Shown: positions 27,471 to 36,882, counted from the stretch's first letter. The stretch is DNA of 64,000 bases from Lamprobacter modestohalophilus (GCF_016583905.1 NZ_NRRY01000013.1:1-64000), one strand, 5' to 3'. The notes: a model not told the origin generated them from the letters alone. Numbers and translations: made by a program.

Positions 27471-28661
27471 TCAGGCTGCCGTCAGCGCATCGATTCGATC
27501 CAGGCGTTCCCAAGGTGCGTCTAGATCCTCGCGGCCCATGTGGCCATAGCTCGTGAGGTGGCGGTAGAAGCCGCCGGGTCGGGCGGCGATGGACTGTAGC
27601 CGAAGGTCGCGCACGATCGCGGCCGGACGCAGGTCGAAGGCGTTGCGGATGCGCCCCTCGATGACGGCTTCCCCGATCCGCTCGGTGTTGAAGCAGTCCA
27701 CCTGGATGCTCAACGGCCAGGCCTCGCCGGCGGTGTAGCTGAGCTGCAGCTCGCACTGCTCAGCGAGCCCGGCGGCCACCACTTGCTTAGCCACCCAACG
27801 CGCCGCGTAGGCGCCGACGCGGTCGATGCGCAATGGGTCCTTGCCGCTCAGCGCCGCACCGCTGTGACGTGCCATGCCGCCGTAATTGTCCGCAGCCGTC
27901 TTGCGTCCAGTCAGCCCGCAGTGCACCTGCGGTCCGCCGCCGACGAACGGCCCCTCCGGGTTGAACGCATAGAGGGTCGACGCATCGGGCCGGATCTCGC
28001 GCTCGGCAAACACCGGCTCGACCACGGCTTGGATCAGGTCGTCGCGCAGCCGCTGCTCCGCGACCTGCATCCCCGCACGACGGCAGACGACCAATGAGAC
28101 GCTGTGAATCCGCCGCGGCGTGCGGTCGTGGTAGGCAACCGCGACCTGACTCTTGCCGTCCGGCATCAGATACGGGAAGTCGCCGCGGCGCGCTGCCTGC
28201 TCTAGTCCCCGTGCCAGCGCATGGGCCAGCTCGATCGGCAAGGGCATCAAGCTGGCGGTCTGCCGGGCGGCGAAACCGAACACCGTTACCTGGTTACCGG
28301 CCGGAATCGCAGCGACGCCCGCCTCGTCGAGCTCCTCGGCGCGCACCCTTGGATAGGACTCCGGCAGCGTGCCGAGGCTGCTGGTCAGGATGCTTGCGGA
28401 CTCGGCGTCGTAGTCGTCGTGATGATAACCGGCTCCGGTCAAGACCCGGCGCGCCGTCTCGGCAAGGTCGATGCGCGCGCTGGTGGCGATGCGCGTGGCC
28501 AGGAACACGACACCGCCGAACATGGCGGCCTCGGCCACGACCCGCGAGGCTGGGTCCTGCTCTAGCAGCCGGTCGACGATCTCGTCGCTGATACGGTCGC
28601 AGAGCTTGTCCGGGTGCGCGGCGGTGACTGACTCTGAGATGGAGATGTATTCGCTGGTCAT
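27471..28661 (-). CDS. Divergent methionine adenosyltransferase (MetK) paralogue
   Basis: A 396-residue protein colinear with MetK. Compared with E. coli MetK from memory, ATP and triphosphate residues are kept: H16, D18, K170, R253, K254, K274 and D280 (E. coli H14, D16, K165, R244, K245, K265, D271). Residues that contact methionine are changed: R57 for E55, P104 for Q98, N123 for D118 (hexapeptide PAGNQV for GAGDQG), H247 for D238 and R278 for K269. It therefore probably binds ATP but may not make SAM from methionine. It is coupled by a 4-nt overlap (ATGA) to the upstream P-type ATPase, not to methionine-cycle genes. A separate metK is presumably elsewhere. Confidence 0.85.
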   Translation of the reverse strand: MTSEYISISESVTAAHPDKLCDRISDEIVDRLLEQDPASRVVAEAAMFGGVVFLATRIATSARIDLAETARRVLTGAGYHHDDYDAESASILTSSLGTLPESYPRVRAEELDEAGVAAIPAGNQVTVFGFAARQTASLMPLPIELAHALARGLEQAARRGDFPYLMPDGKSQVAVAYHDRTPRRIHSVSLVVCRRAGMQVAEQRLRDDLIQAVVEPVFAEREIRPDASTLYAFNPEGPFVGGGPQVHCGLTGRKTAADNYGGMARHSGAALSGKDPLRIDRVGAYAARWVAKQVVAAGLAEQCELQLSYTAGEAWPLSIQVDCFNTERIGEAVIEGRIRNAFDLRPAAIVRDLRLQSIAARPGGFYRHLTSYGHMGREDLDAPWERLDRIDALTAA

Positions 28662-31600
28662 TGTCCGGCTCCTTTAGTGGCTTCTCTTGCCGCTCCTTGT
28701 GCGTCTTTTTGATTGGTCCCTTGTCTGGTCCCTTGTGTAGCCCTTTGTGTAGCGCTTGGGCATGGCGCCTCGGCTGCGGATTCGGTCTCGGTCTCCGGCC
28801 GCTCGCCGGCGCCGGTGTCGTCGACAGCAGCGCTGGGCCGGCCTGAGCTGGGCTTCAGGGCCTCGTTGATCAGCAGCGGCAACAGAGCGGCCGTGAGTAC
28901 GACCAGCAGATCGCGTGCCGTGAGCGGCGCCAGACCCAACAGACGGCGCAGTCCAGGCACCAGGTTCGCCAACACCTGAACAGCGAGTGAGGACGCAAGC
29001 GCGAGGTCGAGCGGGCGGTTAGGCGGCAAGCGGGTACCGCCCCAGAACACCGGGTGCTCCGAACGGCAGCTCAGTGCGTGCAGCAACTGGGCGGTGGTCA
29101 GCGTGTCGAAGGCCAGCGTGCCGGCCTTTGCGCCGGGTCCGTAGCGCGCCAGCCCATAGCCGTAGGCGGTCATGGCGGCGGCGCTGATCAGGGCTGATTC
29201 AACCCCCATGCGCGCCAGACTCTCGCGCGGCACGATCGGCTCGGCCGGGTCGCGCGGCGGTTGCTCCATGACGTCAGCCTCGGCGGGCTCCACGGACAGC
29301 GCCAGGCCGGGGAAGATGTCCGACAGCAGATTGATCCACAACAGCTGCATCGGATTCAATGGCGAGCCTAGGCCGAGCAGGATGGCCACCAGCATCACCT
29401 CGATCTCGCTGAAATTGGTGGCGAGCAGGAAATGGATGGTCTTGCGGATGTCCGCATAGATGGTGCGGCCTTGGCGAACGGCCTCGAGCATGCTGTGCAG
29501 GTTGTCGTCCTCCAGCACCAGGTCTGCCACCGCGCGGGCGACGTCGGTGCCGCTTTGCCCCATCGCAATGCCAGTATCGGCGGCCTTGAGCGCCGGACTG
29601 TCGTTGATGCCGTCGCCGGTCATCGCCACCACCCAGCCTGCCTGTTGGAAGGCCTGGACGATGCGCAGCTTGTGCCCCGGGCTGACCCGAGCAAAGACAT
29701 CCAGATCGGGCACCAGGCCGCGCAGCATGGCCGGGTCCAGCCGATCGATGCCGCTCGAGTCCAACACTCGGACCTGCCGGCTGTCGCCGCGCTGGGCGGC
29801 TAGATTTAGTTCGCGGCCGACCGCTGCCGCCGTGGCGCTCTGATCGCCGGTGATCATGACAGTCTTGATGCCGGCCTGCTGGAAGTCGCGGATCAGATCG
29901 GCCATCCCGGGACGCAACGGGTCGGACAGAGCAACCAGTCCCAGCCAGATCAGCCCACGGGTTTCCATCTCGCTGACGGATGGCGCCTGCGGTTGGTGCC
30001 GATAGGCCACCCCGAGCACTCGCAGCGCATCGGCGGCCATGCCATCGTTCTCGCGCAACAGGCGCTCACGCGCTGCCTCATCCAATGGCGTCTCGGCGTC
30101 GCCGAGGTGCGTGCAACGCTCGAGCAGGTCGTTCGGACTACCCTTGGCCGCGATCAGCAGCCCGCCGTCGGCGCTGCGATGGAAGCTGCTCATCACCGGG
30201 CGGCCCTCGGCTCGCTGATGCAGCTCGATCAGCGGATGGGCGGCGCGTAGCTGAGCGATGTCGATACCATCGGCCTGCGCCAAGCGCACCAGCGCCAGCT
30301 CGGTCGCGGAGCCCTGCAGCTCGCCGTCGGCCTGGATCTGTACCTCGCTGCACAGGCTGACCGCCTCCAACAGGCGTCGCCGGACAGGTGATTGCGCTAG
30401 CGTTGCATCCGCTCCGCCGACCCCGGCTCCGGTCCCGGTCCCGAGAAACAGCCGCTGCACTGCCATGCTGTTCTGGGTCAGGGTGCCGGTCTTGTCCAAG
30501 CACAGCACCTGGACCGAGCCCAAGGTCTCGACCGCGTCTAGGTGGCGCACCGCCACCCGTTGTCGGCGCATCCGCGTGATGCCGAGCGCGAGCGTGCTGG
30601 TGGCCACTGCCGGCAGCCCCTCCGGCACCGCGGCCACCGCTAGCGACACCGAGGATTTCAACATTGGCAGCCAGCCCAGCCCCCGCACCAAGCCGGCGAC
30701 AAACACGCCGGCACAGACCAGCCCGGATAACAGCGCTAACTGATAGCCGAGCCGACCGAGCTGGGTCTCCATTGGCGTCTGCGGCGGGGTGACGTCGCCC
30801 AGCATCGCCTGGATGCGTCCAAGCTCGGTGGCGAACGCGGTACCGACCACCAGCCCGGCTCCGGTACCGCCGGTGATCACCGTCCCCATGAAGGCCATGT
30901 TGGCGCGCTCCGCCACCGGCGTCTCCGGCGCGAGCACCGGGCCTGCGGCCTTGGTCACGGCCAGGCTCTCGCCGGTCAGGGCCGATTCGTCGATGCTGAG
31001 CTCGCGGCTGCTGAGCAAACGCAAGTCCGCTGCTACCCAGCTACCCGGGGCCAATTCGACCAGATCGCCCGGCACGAGCGAGTCGATCGGTGCGGTCCTC
31101 GGCAAGCCATCCCGTCGCACCTGACAGTGCCTCGGGCGCACATCCGCGAGCCCGCGAATCGTCTGTTCGGCTTGTCGCTCGGTGAGCCAGCCGATCGCGC
31201 TGTTGATGCCGACGACAACGAGGATCACGGCGGCGTCGGCAGCGCCCCCGGTCAGAACCGAGATCAGGGCGGAGGCGGCCAGCAGCCCGACCGGCGCGGT
31301 CAGCAACTGCTCCAGCAACATCGCGAGCTGCGAGCGCCCACTCACCATGCCGAGATGATTTCTGCCAAAGCGGGCCAGCCGACGTGCAGCTTCAGCGGTA
31401 TCCAGCCCGCCGTCGTCCGTCACCTGCAGCGCGTGGCGGACCTCCCGCGGCGACATCGCGTGCCAGTGGCGCGGATCGAAACCAGAAATGGTCTCGGTGG
31501 CGTGGCGGGACGGCTCGTCGTGGAGCAGCCGGCGGAGCCGACCGATCTTGCCAATGGCGCGGATGGGGCTAGATGCTGAAGGATTCGCCGCGCTCGGCTT

Positions 31601-31915
31601 CAGACCCTGAGTCTTAGGCGATTGGCGCATCGGTCGCGCGGCATGCAGGGTGTTGCTCGCGAGGGCGTCGAGCAGGGCTGAGACGCGACGGAGGATAGAG
31701 TCGCAGTCAAGCTCGCGATTGTGCAAGATCAACAACGCGCCCGTCAGCGGGTTGGCCGTTGCGGCGATGATATCGGGCTGGCCGGACAGTTCCTCGGCAA
31801 GCCGGCGAGCAGACGCTCGGTCCCGATAGAGCGACAGCAGACGCAGCCGCAGCCGACCCGGCACGGCCTGGTGCAGCACCTCGATCTGTCGCTCATCAAC
31901 CGCGACTGCAGTCAT
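28658..31915 (-). CDS. P-type cation ATPase, calcium-pump-like, with N-terminal HMA-like domain
   Basis: A 1085-residue pump. Residues about 10-80 are an HMA_2-like domain (VPGRLRLRLLSLYRD). A cation-ATPase N-terminal region follows near 160-215, then actuator TGES, phosphorylation site DKTGTLTQN near 473 and hinge GDGINDSPAL. Transport helices look type P2: VPEGLP in M4, N-F-S-E in M5, and INLLSD in M6 aligned with the calcium-pump NLVTD, so calcium or another divalent cation is likely. The C-terminal tail is repeat-rich (TQRATQGTRQGTNQ). The ATG at 31915 has GGAGG 8 nt upstream; a longer frame from 31975 lacks one. Confidence 0.9.
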   Translation of the reverse strand: MTAVAVDERQIEVLHQAVPGRLRLRLLSLYRDRASARRLAEELSGQPDIIAATANPLTGALLILHNRELDCDSILRRVSALLDALASNTLHAARPMRQSPKTQGLKPSAANPSASSPIRAIGKIGRLRRLLHDEPSRHATETISGFDPRHWHAMSPREVRHALQVTDDGGLDTAEAARRLARFGRNHLGMVSGRSQLAMLLEQLLTAPVGLLAASALISVLTGGAADAAVILVVVGINSAIGWLTERQAEQTIRGLADVRPRHCQVRRDGLPRTAPIDSLVPGDLVELAPGSWVAADLRLLSSRELSIDESALTGESLAVTKAAGPVLAPETPVAERANMAFMGTVITGGTGAGLVVGTAFATELGRIQAMLGDVTPPQTPMETQLGRLGYQLALLSGLVCAGVFVAGLVRGLGWLPMLKSSVSLAVAAVPEGLPAVATSTLALGITRMRRQRVAVRHLDAVETLGSVQVLCLDKTGTLTQNSMAVQRLFLGTGTGAGVGGADATLAQSPVRRRLLEAVSLCSEVQIQADGELQGSATELALVRLAQADGIDIAQLRAAHPLIELHQRAEGRPVMSSFHRSADGGLLIAAKGSPNDLLERCTHLGDAETPLDEAARERLLRENDGMAADALRVLGVAYRHQPQAPSVSEMETRGLIWLGLVALSDPLRPGMADLIRDFQQAGIKTVMITGDQSATAAAVGRELNLAAQRGDSRQVRVLDSSGIDRLDPAMLRGLVPDLDVFARVSPGHKLRIVQAFQQAGWVVAMTGDGINDSPALKAADTGIAMGQSGTDVARAVADLVLEDDNLHSMLEAVRQGRTIYADIRKTIHFLLATNFSEIEVMLVAILLGLGSPLNPMQLLWINLLSDIFPGLALSVEPAEADVMEQPPRDPAEPIVPRESLARMGVESALISAAAMTAYGYGLARYGPGAKAGTLAFDTLTTAQLLHALSCRSEHPVFWGGTRLPPNRPLDLALASSLAVQVLANLVPGLRRLLGLAPLTARDLLVVLTAALLPLLINEALKPSSGRPSAAVDDTGAGERPETETESAAEAPCPSATQRATQGTRQGTNQKDAQGAAREATKGAGQ

Positions 31916-32049
31916 CGGGTCGACCTCCAAAGCCACCTCGGCCGCAACGCATGAAGGGTGAGCCATCGCCGCCATTAGGATCTGTTAAAAGTCTAGACGA
32001 TCACGGTTCCGACTGTTCGAGCTGCTCCCGATGGCTCTGCACGGCTGCA

Positions 32050-32161
32050 TCAGGCCTGCAACGGATCGATTCTGGCTGCGCCCAGCAGTTCGCAGAGCCG
32101 AATCAGAGGCAGCCCGATGAGGCTGGTCGGGTCAGCGCCCTCTAAGCGCTCGAACAGCGCG
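32050..32161 (-). pseudogene. Duplicated 3' end of maf (left border of the restriction island)
   Basis: These 112 bp match the end of the intact maf gene at 42411-42522 with about five mismatches and no gaps, in the same orientation. The fragment encodes LFERLEGADPTSLIGLPLIR and runs to the maf stop. It lies immediately left of the YgjP-like peptidase gene and forms a direct repeat bracketing 10.25 kb of restriction-modification genes. Confidence 0.9.
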
Positions 32162-32173
32162 CGAAGCAATGGG

Positions 32174-32497
32174 TCAACTCCGCGCCGAGCTAGCCATGTC
32201 TACCAACCGCGCCTCCATCGCCTCGTAATCCCCCAGATGCGCCTGCATGAGGCTCTTCCAGAGCTTGCCGTGATTGGGTACCGAGAAATGCAGCAACTCG
32301 TGGACGATGACGTAGTCCCACAGCCCGGTATCCAGCCCGAGCAACTCGTCGTTGAAATTCAGCCGTCCGTTAGTGGAGCAGGACGCCCACTTCCTGCGCA
32401 TGGGGCGGACGCTGAGCTGGACGACCTTTACGTCCAACCGGTCCGCCCATTCGCGGACCCGGTGCTTGAACGCCTGCTTGCGTGCGGCATCGGCCAT
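32174..32497 (-). CDS. YgjP-like (DUF45) metallopeptidase-domain protein
   Basis: A 107-residue zinc-peptidase-like protein. The motif IVHELLHF carries the HExxH signature near residue 66, and the downstream NHGKLWKSLM carries the third ligand region usual for YgjP/DUF45. WASCSTNGRLNFN is also family-typical. It begins 4 nt after the hsdR stop. Such domains frequently accompany or follow HsdR genes. It is shorter than stand-alone YgjP (about 165 residues), lacking the N-terminal part. A diverged copy of its C-terminus lies at 42342-42408. Confidence 0.75.
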   Translation of the reverse strand: MADAARKQAFKHRVREWADRLDVKVVQLSVRPMRRKWASCSTNGRLNFNDELLGLDTGLWDYVIVHELLHFSVPNHGKLWKSLMQAHLGDYEAMEARLVDMASSARS

Positions 32498-32501
32498 CCC
32501 G

Positions 32502-35423
32502 CTAAATCCGCTCCGCCTTGTCCAGCAGGGTGAACAGCTCGTCCACCAGTGCCGTGACCCGATCCAGGTCCTCGGTCTCGGCGAAGATTGCGAAGGTCAC
32601 CCGCTTGCGCAGCTCGCGCAAGGCGTTCTCGCTTCGCTTCCAGTTGGAGCATTCCCCAAAGGCGAGCCGGATCTTGCGGCTGACTGCCTCGGAGTTGCCG
32701 ATGCCGGCATCCAACAGGGTGCAGTAGACGAAATAGGTCAGGCCGTCGAAGGACTTCTCGGCCTGCTCCTGCTGTCTGGTCTCGTTCGACTCGACCTCCC
32801 GCAGCAGCGCCGCCAAGGCCTCCGCCGTGTCGAGCTGGCGGCTTTCGAAGGCATCCTGCACCGCCCGCGCACGCTCGGCCATGGCGATCAGGTAGGGGTC
32901 CTCGCTCTCCTCCTCGGCCTTGCGCTCGATACCCTTGACCAGGTTGATCACCTTGGTGGCGTCGCCGCCCTGGCGCTGCTTGATCAGCTCGATGGTCTCG
33001 GCGTTGATCTCGACCAGCCCGTCGACGCGTTGCACCTCGTAGGTGCCGACCTGCTCCTGCACCAGCCGGTTGGTTTTGCGCTGGAACTCTCGATCCACCT
33101 GCACGCGCCTGCTGTACGCCTTGCGGACGACTGCGTAGATGGCGGACAGGGTGCCGTAGTCGTCCATGAAGGGCCGCAGGAAGGCGTCCGGCGAGATGAT
33201 CTCGTAGAGCATCTCGATCTCCTTGTACTCCTTGAAGAACGTCTTGCGCCGCTCGGGGTCGCGGAAATGCTCGATGAGGCTGTCCACGTCCTTGTCGTTG
33301 AAGTTGCGCTCGATCAGGCCGAGGTAGGCCGGGGCCTTGGACTCCATCTTGTTCTTGAACAGGACCTTCAGCAGCTTCAGGTCCTTCACGATGGCATTGA
33401 TCTCGTCGCTGTCGAAGGCCAGCGCCTGCTCCAACTTGTCGAAGATGCCGACGAAATCCAACACGAAGCCGTGGGGCTTCACCATCTCCTGCGCCTCGTT
33501 CTCATAGGGGCGGTTAACGCGGGCGATGGCCTGCAGCAGCGTGTGGTCTCGCATCGGCTTGTCGAGATACATGGCGTAGAGCACCGGCGCGTCGAAGCCG
33601 GTGAGCAGTTTCTCGGTGACGATGAGGATCTTGGGGTGCTGGTCGAGCTTGCCGAAGCGCTTGCGGATCTGCCGCTCCCGCTTCGGGTCGAGATGGAATG
33701 CCTTGAGCAGCTTGGAGTCGTTGTTGCTGCCGGTGTAGACGACCTCGGAATACGCGGGCGGCAGGAACTGATCCAGGGCGTGCTTGTAGTGGGCACAGGC
33801 CTCGCGGTCCACGCCGACGAGGAAGGCCTTGTAGTCCAGCGGCTCGACGTTCTCGCGGTAGTGCCTGGCGACGAACTGCGCCACCTCCTGAATCCGCGAC
33901 CTGCCCTTGAGGAAGTTCTTCAGATTCACCGCCCGATCGAGGATCTTGTTCAGCGCCTCGATGTCCGCCACCCCTTCGGCCTCGGCCAGCGACAGGAACT
34001 CCTTGTCCAGCGTCTCGTGCGGAACCAGCATCTCGTTGGGGGCAAGCTGGTAGTAGAGCGGCAGCGTCGTGCCGTCCTCGATGCTGTCGGCGATGGAATA
34101 CTTGTGCAGATACCCTTGGTCGTCCTCGCAGCCGAAGGTCTTGAAGGTGCCCTTGCCGTAGACCGTCTTGTCCACCGGAGTACCGGTGAAGCCGATGAAG
34201 GTCGCGTTCGGCAAGCCAGCCATCAAAAAGTTGCCGAGGTCGCCGCCGGTCGTGCGGTGGGCCTCGTCGATGAGCACATAGATGTTCGAGCGCCTGTTGA
34301 GGTTCGCCGGCATGTCGCGGAACTTGTGGATCATCGTCACGATGATGCCCCGATAGTCGTCGCGCAACAGCTGGTTGAGCCGGGCGATGCTGCTGGCGTG
34401 CTCCAGGTTGCCCAGGCCCAGCGCCGCGAGGTTCTTGAGCATCTGATCTTCCAGCTCGTTGCGGTCGATCATCAGCAGCACGCTGGGCTTGTCCGCCTCG
34501 GGCGCGCGAAACAGCCGCTCCGCCGCCTTGATCATCGTGAAGGTCTTGCCGCTGCCCTGGGTATGCCATATCAGCCCACGGGTGCGGATGGGATCGAGGG
34601 CGCGGCCGACCGTCGCGTCCACCGCGCCGGTCTGGTGCTGGCGCAGGATGTACTTGTTCAGCTCCTCGTCCTTCTCGGCAAAGACGATGTAGTCCTTCAG
34701 GAAGCCGAGCACCCGCGGGATGGCGCAGAAGCCCTTCACCTTGGCCTCCAGCTTGCCGACCTCCTCATCCTTCCAGTTGAAGATGTTCCGCCGCACCGTG
34801 TTCCAGCTCACCCCGTAGCAAAAGCCGATGGCATCGGTGGCGGTGAACAGCTGCTGCGACACGAACAGCTCGGGCGTCTCACGGTGGTAGCGGCGGATCT
34901 GGTCCACCCCCAGCGCAATCGCCTCGTCCTTGTTGGCGTTCTTGCACTCGATCACCAACACCGGGATGCCGTTGATGAGAAAGACGATGTCTTGCCGCGT
35001 GCCGTAGTGGCCGTTGTGAAAGGCCCACTCCTCGGTGACCTCGTAGACGTTGTTCTCGGGATGCGCGTAATCGATCAGGATCAGGTCGCGCTCGCGCTTC
35101 GCGTCAACATCGAAGAACGTGCCACGGTTGCGCAGGTGCTTGATGAATTCCCGGTTGCCGTAGATGTCGGTGTGCAGAAGCCGGAAAGCCCCGAGCAGCG
35201 CACCCTCGGCCTCGGCGTAGCTCGGGTTGAACTCCCGCACCTTGGCGGCGAGCAGGTCGTCGAAGAAGAGCGAACGACCCTTGGCGCGTTCGGCGGATGG
35301 CACGTCCGGGTCAAATCCGCGTCGCTTCTCCGCTTGCTCGCGGGGCACAAAGGTCCAACCGATGGCCTGGGCGTATTCGAGGATGCGGGCTTGGACGGTC
35401 TTGTGTTCTCCGGGTTTCGGCAT
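32502..35423 (-). CDS. hsdR: Type I restriction enzyme R subunit
   Basis: Motor and nuclease subunit of a type I restriction-modification enzyme, 973 residues. N-terminal nuclease region with D-x12-E-C-K (VLVIECKNA near residue 160), then a superfamily II helicase with WHTQGSGKTFTM (Walker A), LIDEAHRTTGG (DEAH box), FTGTP and QAIARVNRPY. The ATG at 35423 has GGAG 7 nt upstream, better than the TTG two codons earlier. Last but one gene of the minus-strand island operon. Confidence 0.93.
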   Translation of the reverse strand: MPKPGEHKTVQARILEYAQAIGWTFVPREQAEKRRGFDPDVPSAERAKGRSLFFDDLLAAKVREFNPSYAEAEGALLGAFRLLHTDIYGNREFIKHLRNRGTFFDVDAKRERDLILIDYAHPENNVYEVTEEWAFHNGHYGTRQDIVFLINGIPVLVIECKNANKDEAIALGVDQIRRYHRETPELFVSQQLFTATDAIGFCYGVSWNTVRRNIFNWKDEEVGKLEAKVKGFCAIPRVLGFLKDYIVFAEKDEELNKYILRQHQTGAVDATVGRALDPIRTRGLIWHTQGSGKTFTMIKAAERLFRAPEADKPSVLLMIDRNELEDQMLKNLAALGLGNLEHASSIARLNQLLRDDYRGIIVTMIHKFRDMPANLNRRSNIYVLIDEAHRTTGGDLGNFLMAGLPNATFIGFTGTPVDKTVYGKGTFKTFGCEDDQGYLHKYSIADSIEDGTTLPLYYQLAPNEMLVPHETLDKEFLSLAEAEGVADIEALNKILDRAVNLKNFLKGRSRIQEVAQFVARHYRENVEPLDYKAFLVGVDREACAHYKHALDQFLPPAYSEVVYTGSNNDSKLLKAFHLDPKRERQIRKRFGKLDQHPKILIVTEKLLTGFDAPVLYAMYLDKPMRDHTLLQAIARVNRPYENEAQEMVKPHGFVLDFVGIFDKLEQALAFDSDEINAIVKDLKLLKVLFKNKMESKAPAYLGLIERNFNDKDVDSLIEHFRDPERRKTFFKEYKEIEMLYEIISPDAFLRPFMDDYGTLSAIYAVVRKAYSRRVQVDREFQRKTNRLVQEQVGTYEVQRVDGLVEINAETIELIKQRQGGDATKVINLVKGIERKAEEESEDPYLIAMAERARAVQDAFESRQLDTAEALAALLREVESNETRQQEQAEKSFDGLTYFVYCTLLDAGIGNSEAVSRKIRLAFGECSNWKRSENALRELRKRVTFAIFAETEDLDRVTALVDELFTLLDKAERI

Positions 35424-35435
35424 GCGCAAACTCCG

Positions 35436-36842
35436 TTAATGCCAGTCTTGCCGCCAAGCCTGGTACTCCGCAGGCCGCAGGCGATAGCGGGCGATGTTGC
35501 CTTCATGGAGACTCATCATCTCTGTTTCCGCTACCTCGACAAATCGCCCCTGATCCTCTGCCGGCACCTGCTCCCCAGCACGCCGCCGGACCAATGCGGT
35601 TGCGGCCTTCTTGTCCAGCCCGCCGCGAACCACTGTTGCGACAACCTCGGCGATCAGCGCGCGGTAACGCAAACGGAACAGGTCCGGCTCCCCTAGCGAC
35701 TGACGCACGGCGGAGTAGCGCGCGCAGGAACGCTGGTAGGCCCAAATGAAAACATCGCGCAACAGCTCGATACGATTCAGTTCATAGACGCCCAGCACGG
35801 CATCGATATAGGCGCGCTCCGGAACGTCGACGAAGGACAGCGGGCAAAGGTTCTCTCGAATCAGCGGGATATTCGCCGCAAGACGCGAAACCCGCTTGTT
35901 GACGTCTTCGAAGGGTTGCAGGTACGCGAGGTGCACGAGGGCAAAGAAGGCCTGCTCAAACGGATCGGCAATCGCGGCCGCGGTCTCAAGGAACTTCCGG
36001 AAGGCGTCTTCGAGGAGTTGCGGCACATCCAGCGGATAGTAGACGGTCCCGCCGATGCCCACCCCGATACTCCGCAAACGGCCACCGGCCAGCGGGTCGG
36101 CGAGCAGGTTATCCGCCAGCAGGCTATGCAGATTCAGGATGGTGTAGTGATTGAAACCGATCTCGTCGGCCTGCTCGACGAGCAGTTCAATGGCTGCCTT
36201 GTGGTTCAGGATCATTTGCGCTTCCAGCGCATCCTTTCCCTCCGCCGCCTCGCCCAGTTCGAGCAGCCGCTCGGTTTCCAGCAGCGAATAGGTGTTGCCT
36301 TCCAGGCGACTCGAGTTCCAAGAAAGATCAATCAGCAGGCGGCTGTAGATCCTGCGTGCATAGGTCCCGGCCGGGCGTTCAGCATCAGGCGGGCGCCCCA
36401 TATCGAGTAGGCGCTGACGCGTTTCCACCGGCAGATAAAAGGTTTCGTTCGGCCGGTACTGGTCCAGAAACGCCCGCTGATAGCCGACCGGTTGCCGGTG
36501 CTGAATTGGCGCGCGGACCGCATCCTTGATGGCCATCGCCTCGGGCGAAACGGGCGGGTAGACTTCGAGACCGGGCGGATGCCCTCTGATTCCGAGCTGA
36601 CCGGGCCGAGCTTGCCCGCCAACATTGTTGGGCGGCAAACGATAGCGCCGACCTTTGCCTCGCCCCTCTGCCGTCAGTCGTTGCCGATCGACCAACAAGG
36701 CCAGGCGCCGCTGCAGCATCCGTGTCGGCAGCTCAGACGCCAACCCGTCGCGAATGGTCCGGACCTGCACAGCGCTCGGATGATGGTCCGCTACGATCGC
36801 GAGGATGGCGTTGAGTTCTTCTTCTGGAATCCCCTTTGGCAT
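35436..36842 (-). CDS. Fic-fold protein with degenerate active site
   Basis: A 468-residue protein with an N-terminal winged-helix-like part and a Fic domain around residues 180-330. Fic enzymes transfer AMP or other groups using HxFx(D/E)GN(G/K)R. Here the motif is LQPFEDVNKRVSRL near residue 307: the catalytic histidine is glutamine (codon CAA) and the glycine is valine. An inhibitory-helix motif S-S-R-L-E-G-N (SxxxEG) is present near residue 177. The protein may be inactive for AMP transfer or use another chemistry. The start at 36842 is chosen because a TATAAT element and a dyad cover earlier ATGs. It sits between hsdR and an RHH protein. Confidence 0.82.
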   Translation of the reverse strand: MPKGIPEEELNAILAIVADHHPSAVQVRTIRDGLASELPTRMLQRRLALLVDRQRLTAEGRGKGRRYRLPPNNVGGQARPGQLGIRGHPPGLEVYPPVSPEAMAIKDAVRAPIQHRQPVGYQRAFLDQYRPNETFYLPVETRQRLLDMGRPPDAERPAGTYARRIYSRLLIDLSWNSSRLEGNTYSLLETERLLELGEAAEGKDALEAQMILNHKAAIELLVEQADEIGFNHYTILNLHSLLADNLLADPLAGGRLRSIGVGIGGTVYYPLDVPQLLEDAFRKFLETAAAIADPFEQAFFALVHLAYLQPFEDVNKRVSRLAANIPLIRENLCPLSFVDVPERAYIDAVLGVYELNRIELLRDVFIWAYQRSCARYSAVRQSLGEPDLFRLRYRALIAEVVATVVRGGLDKKAATALVRRRAGEQVPAEDQGRFVEVAETEMMSLHEGNIARYRLRPAEYQAWRQDWH

Positions 36843-36853
36843 GTGGCGCATTA

Positions 36854-36882
36854 TATGTCGCGAAAAACTCTTACGCGACATA
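36854..36882 (-). promoter_or_regulatory. Dyad and -10-like element upstream of the Fic gene
   Basis: TATGTCGCG and its exact complement CGCGACATA are separated by 11 nt. On the minus strand a TATAAT (36855-36850) overlaps the end of the dyad, so a bound repressor would block the promoter. A start 6-7 nt later would fall at or next to the ATG at 36842, giving a leaderless or nearly leaderless mRNA. Confidence 0.4.

Noticed and set aside
32352..35696. Long open frame (over 1100 codons) on the plus strand opposite hsdR
   Set aside because: It mirrors hsdR codon for codon, has a leucine/valine/aspartate-biased composition typical of antisense frames in GC-rich genes and contains no recognisable domain.
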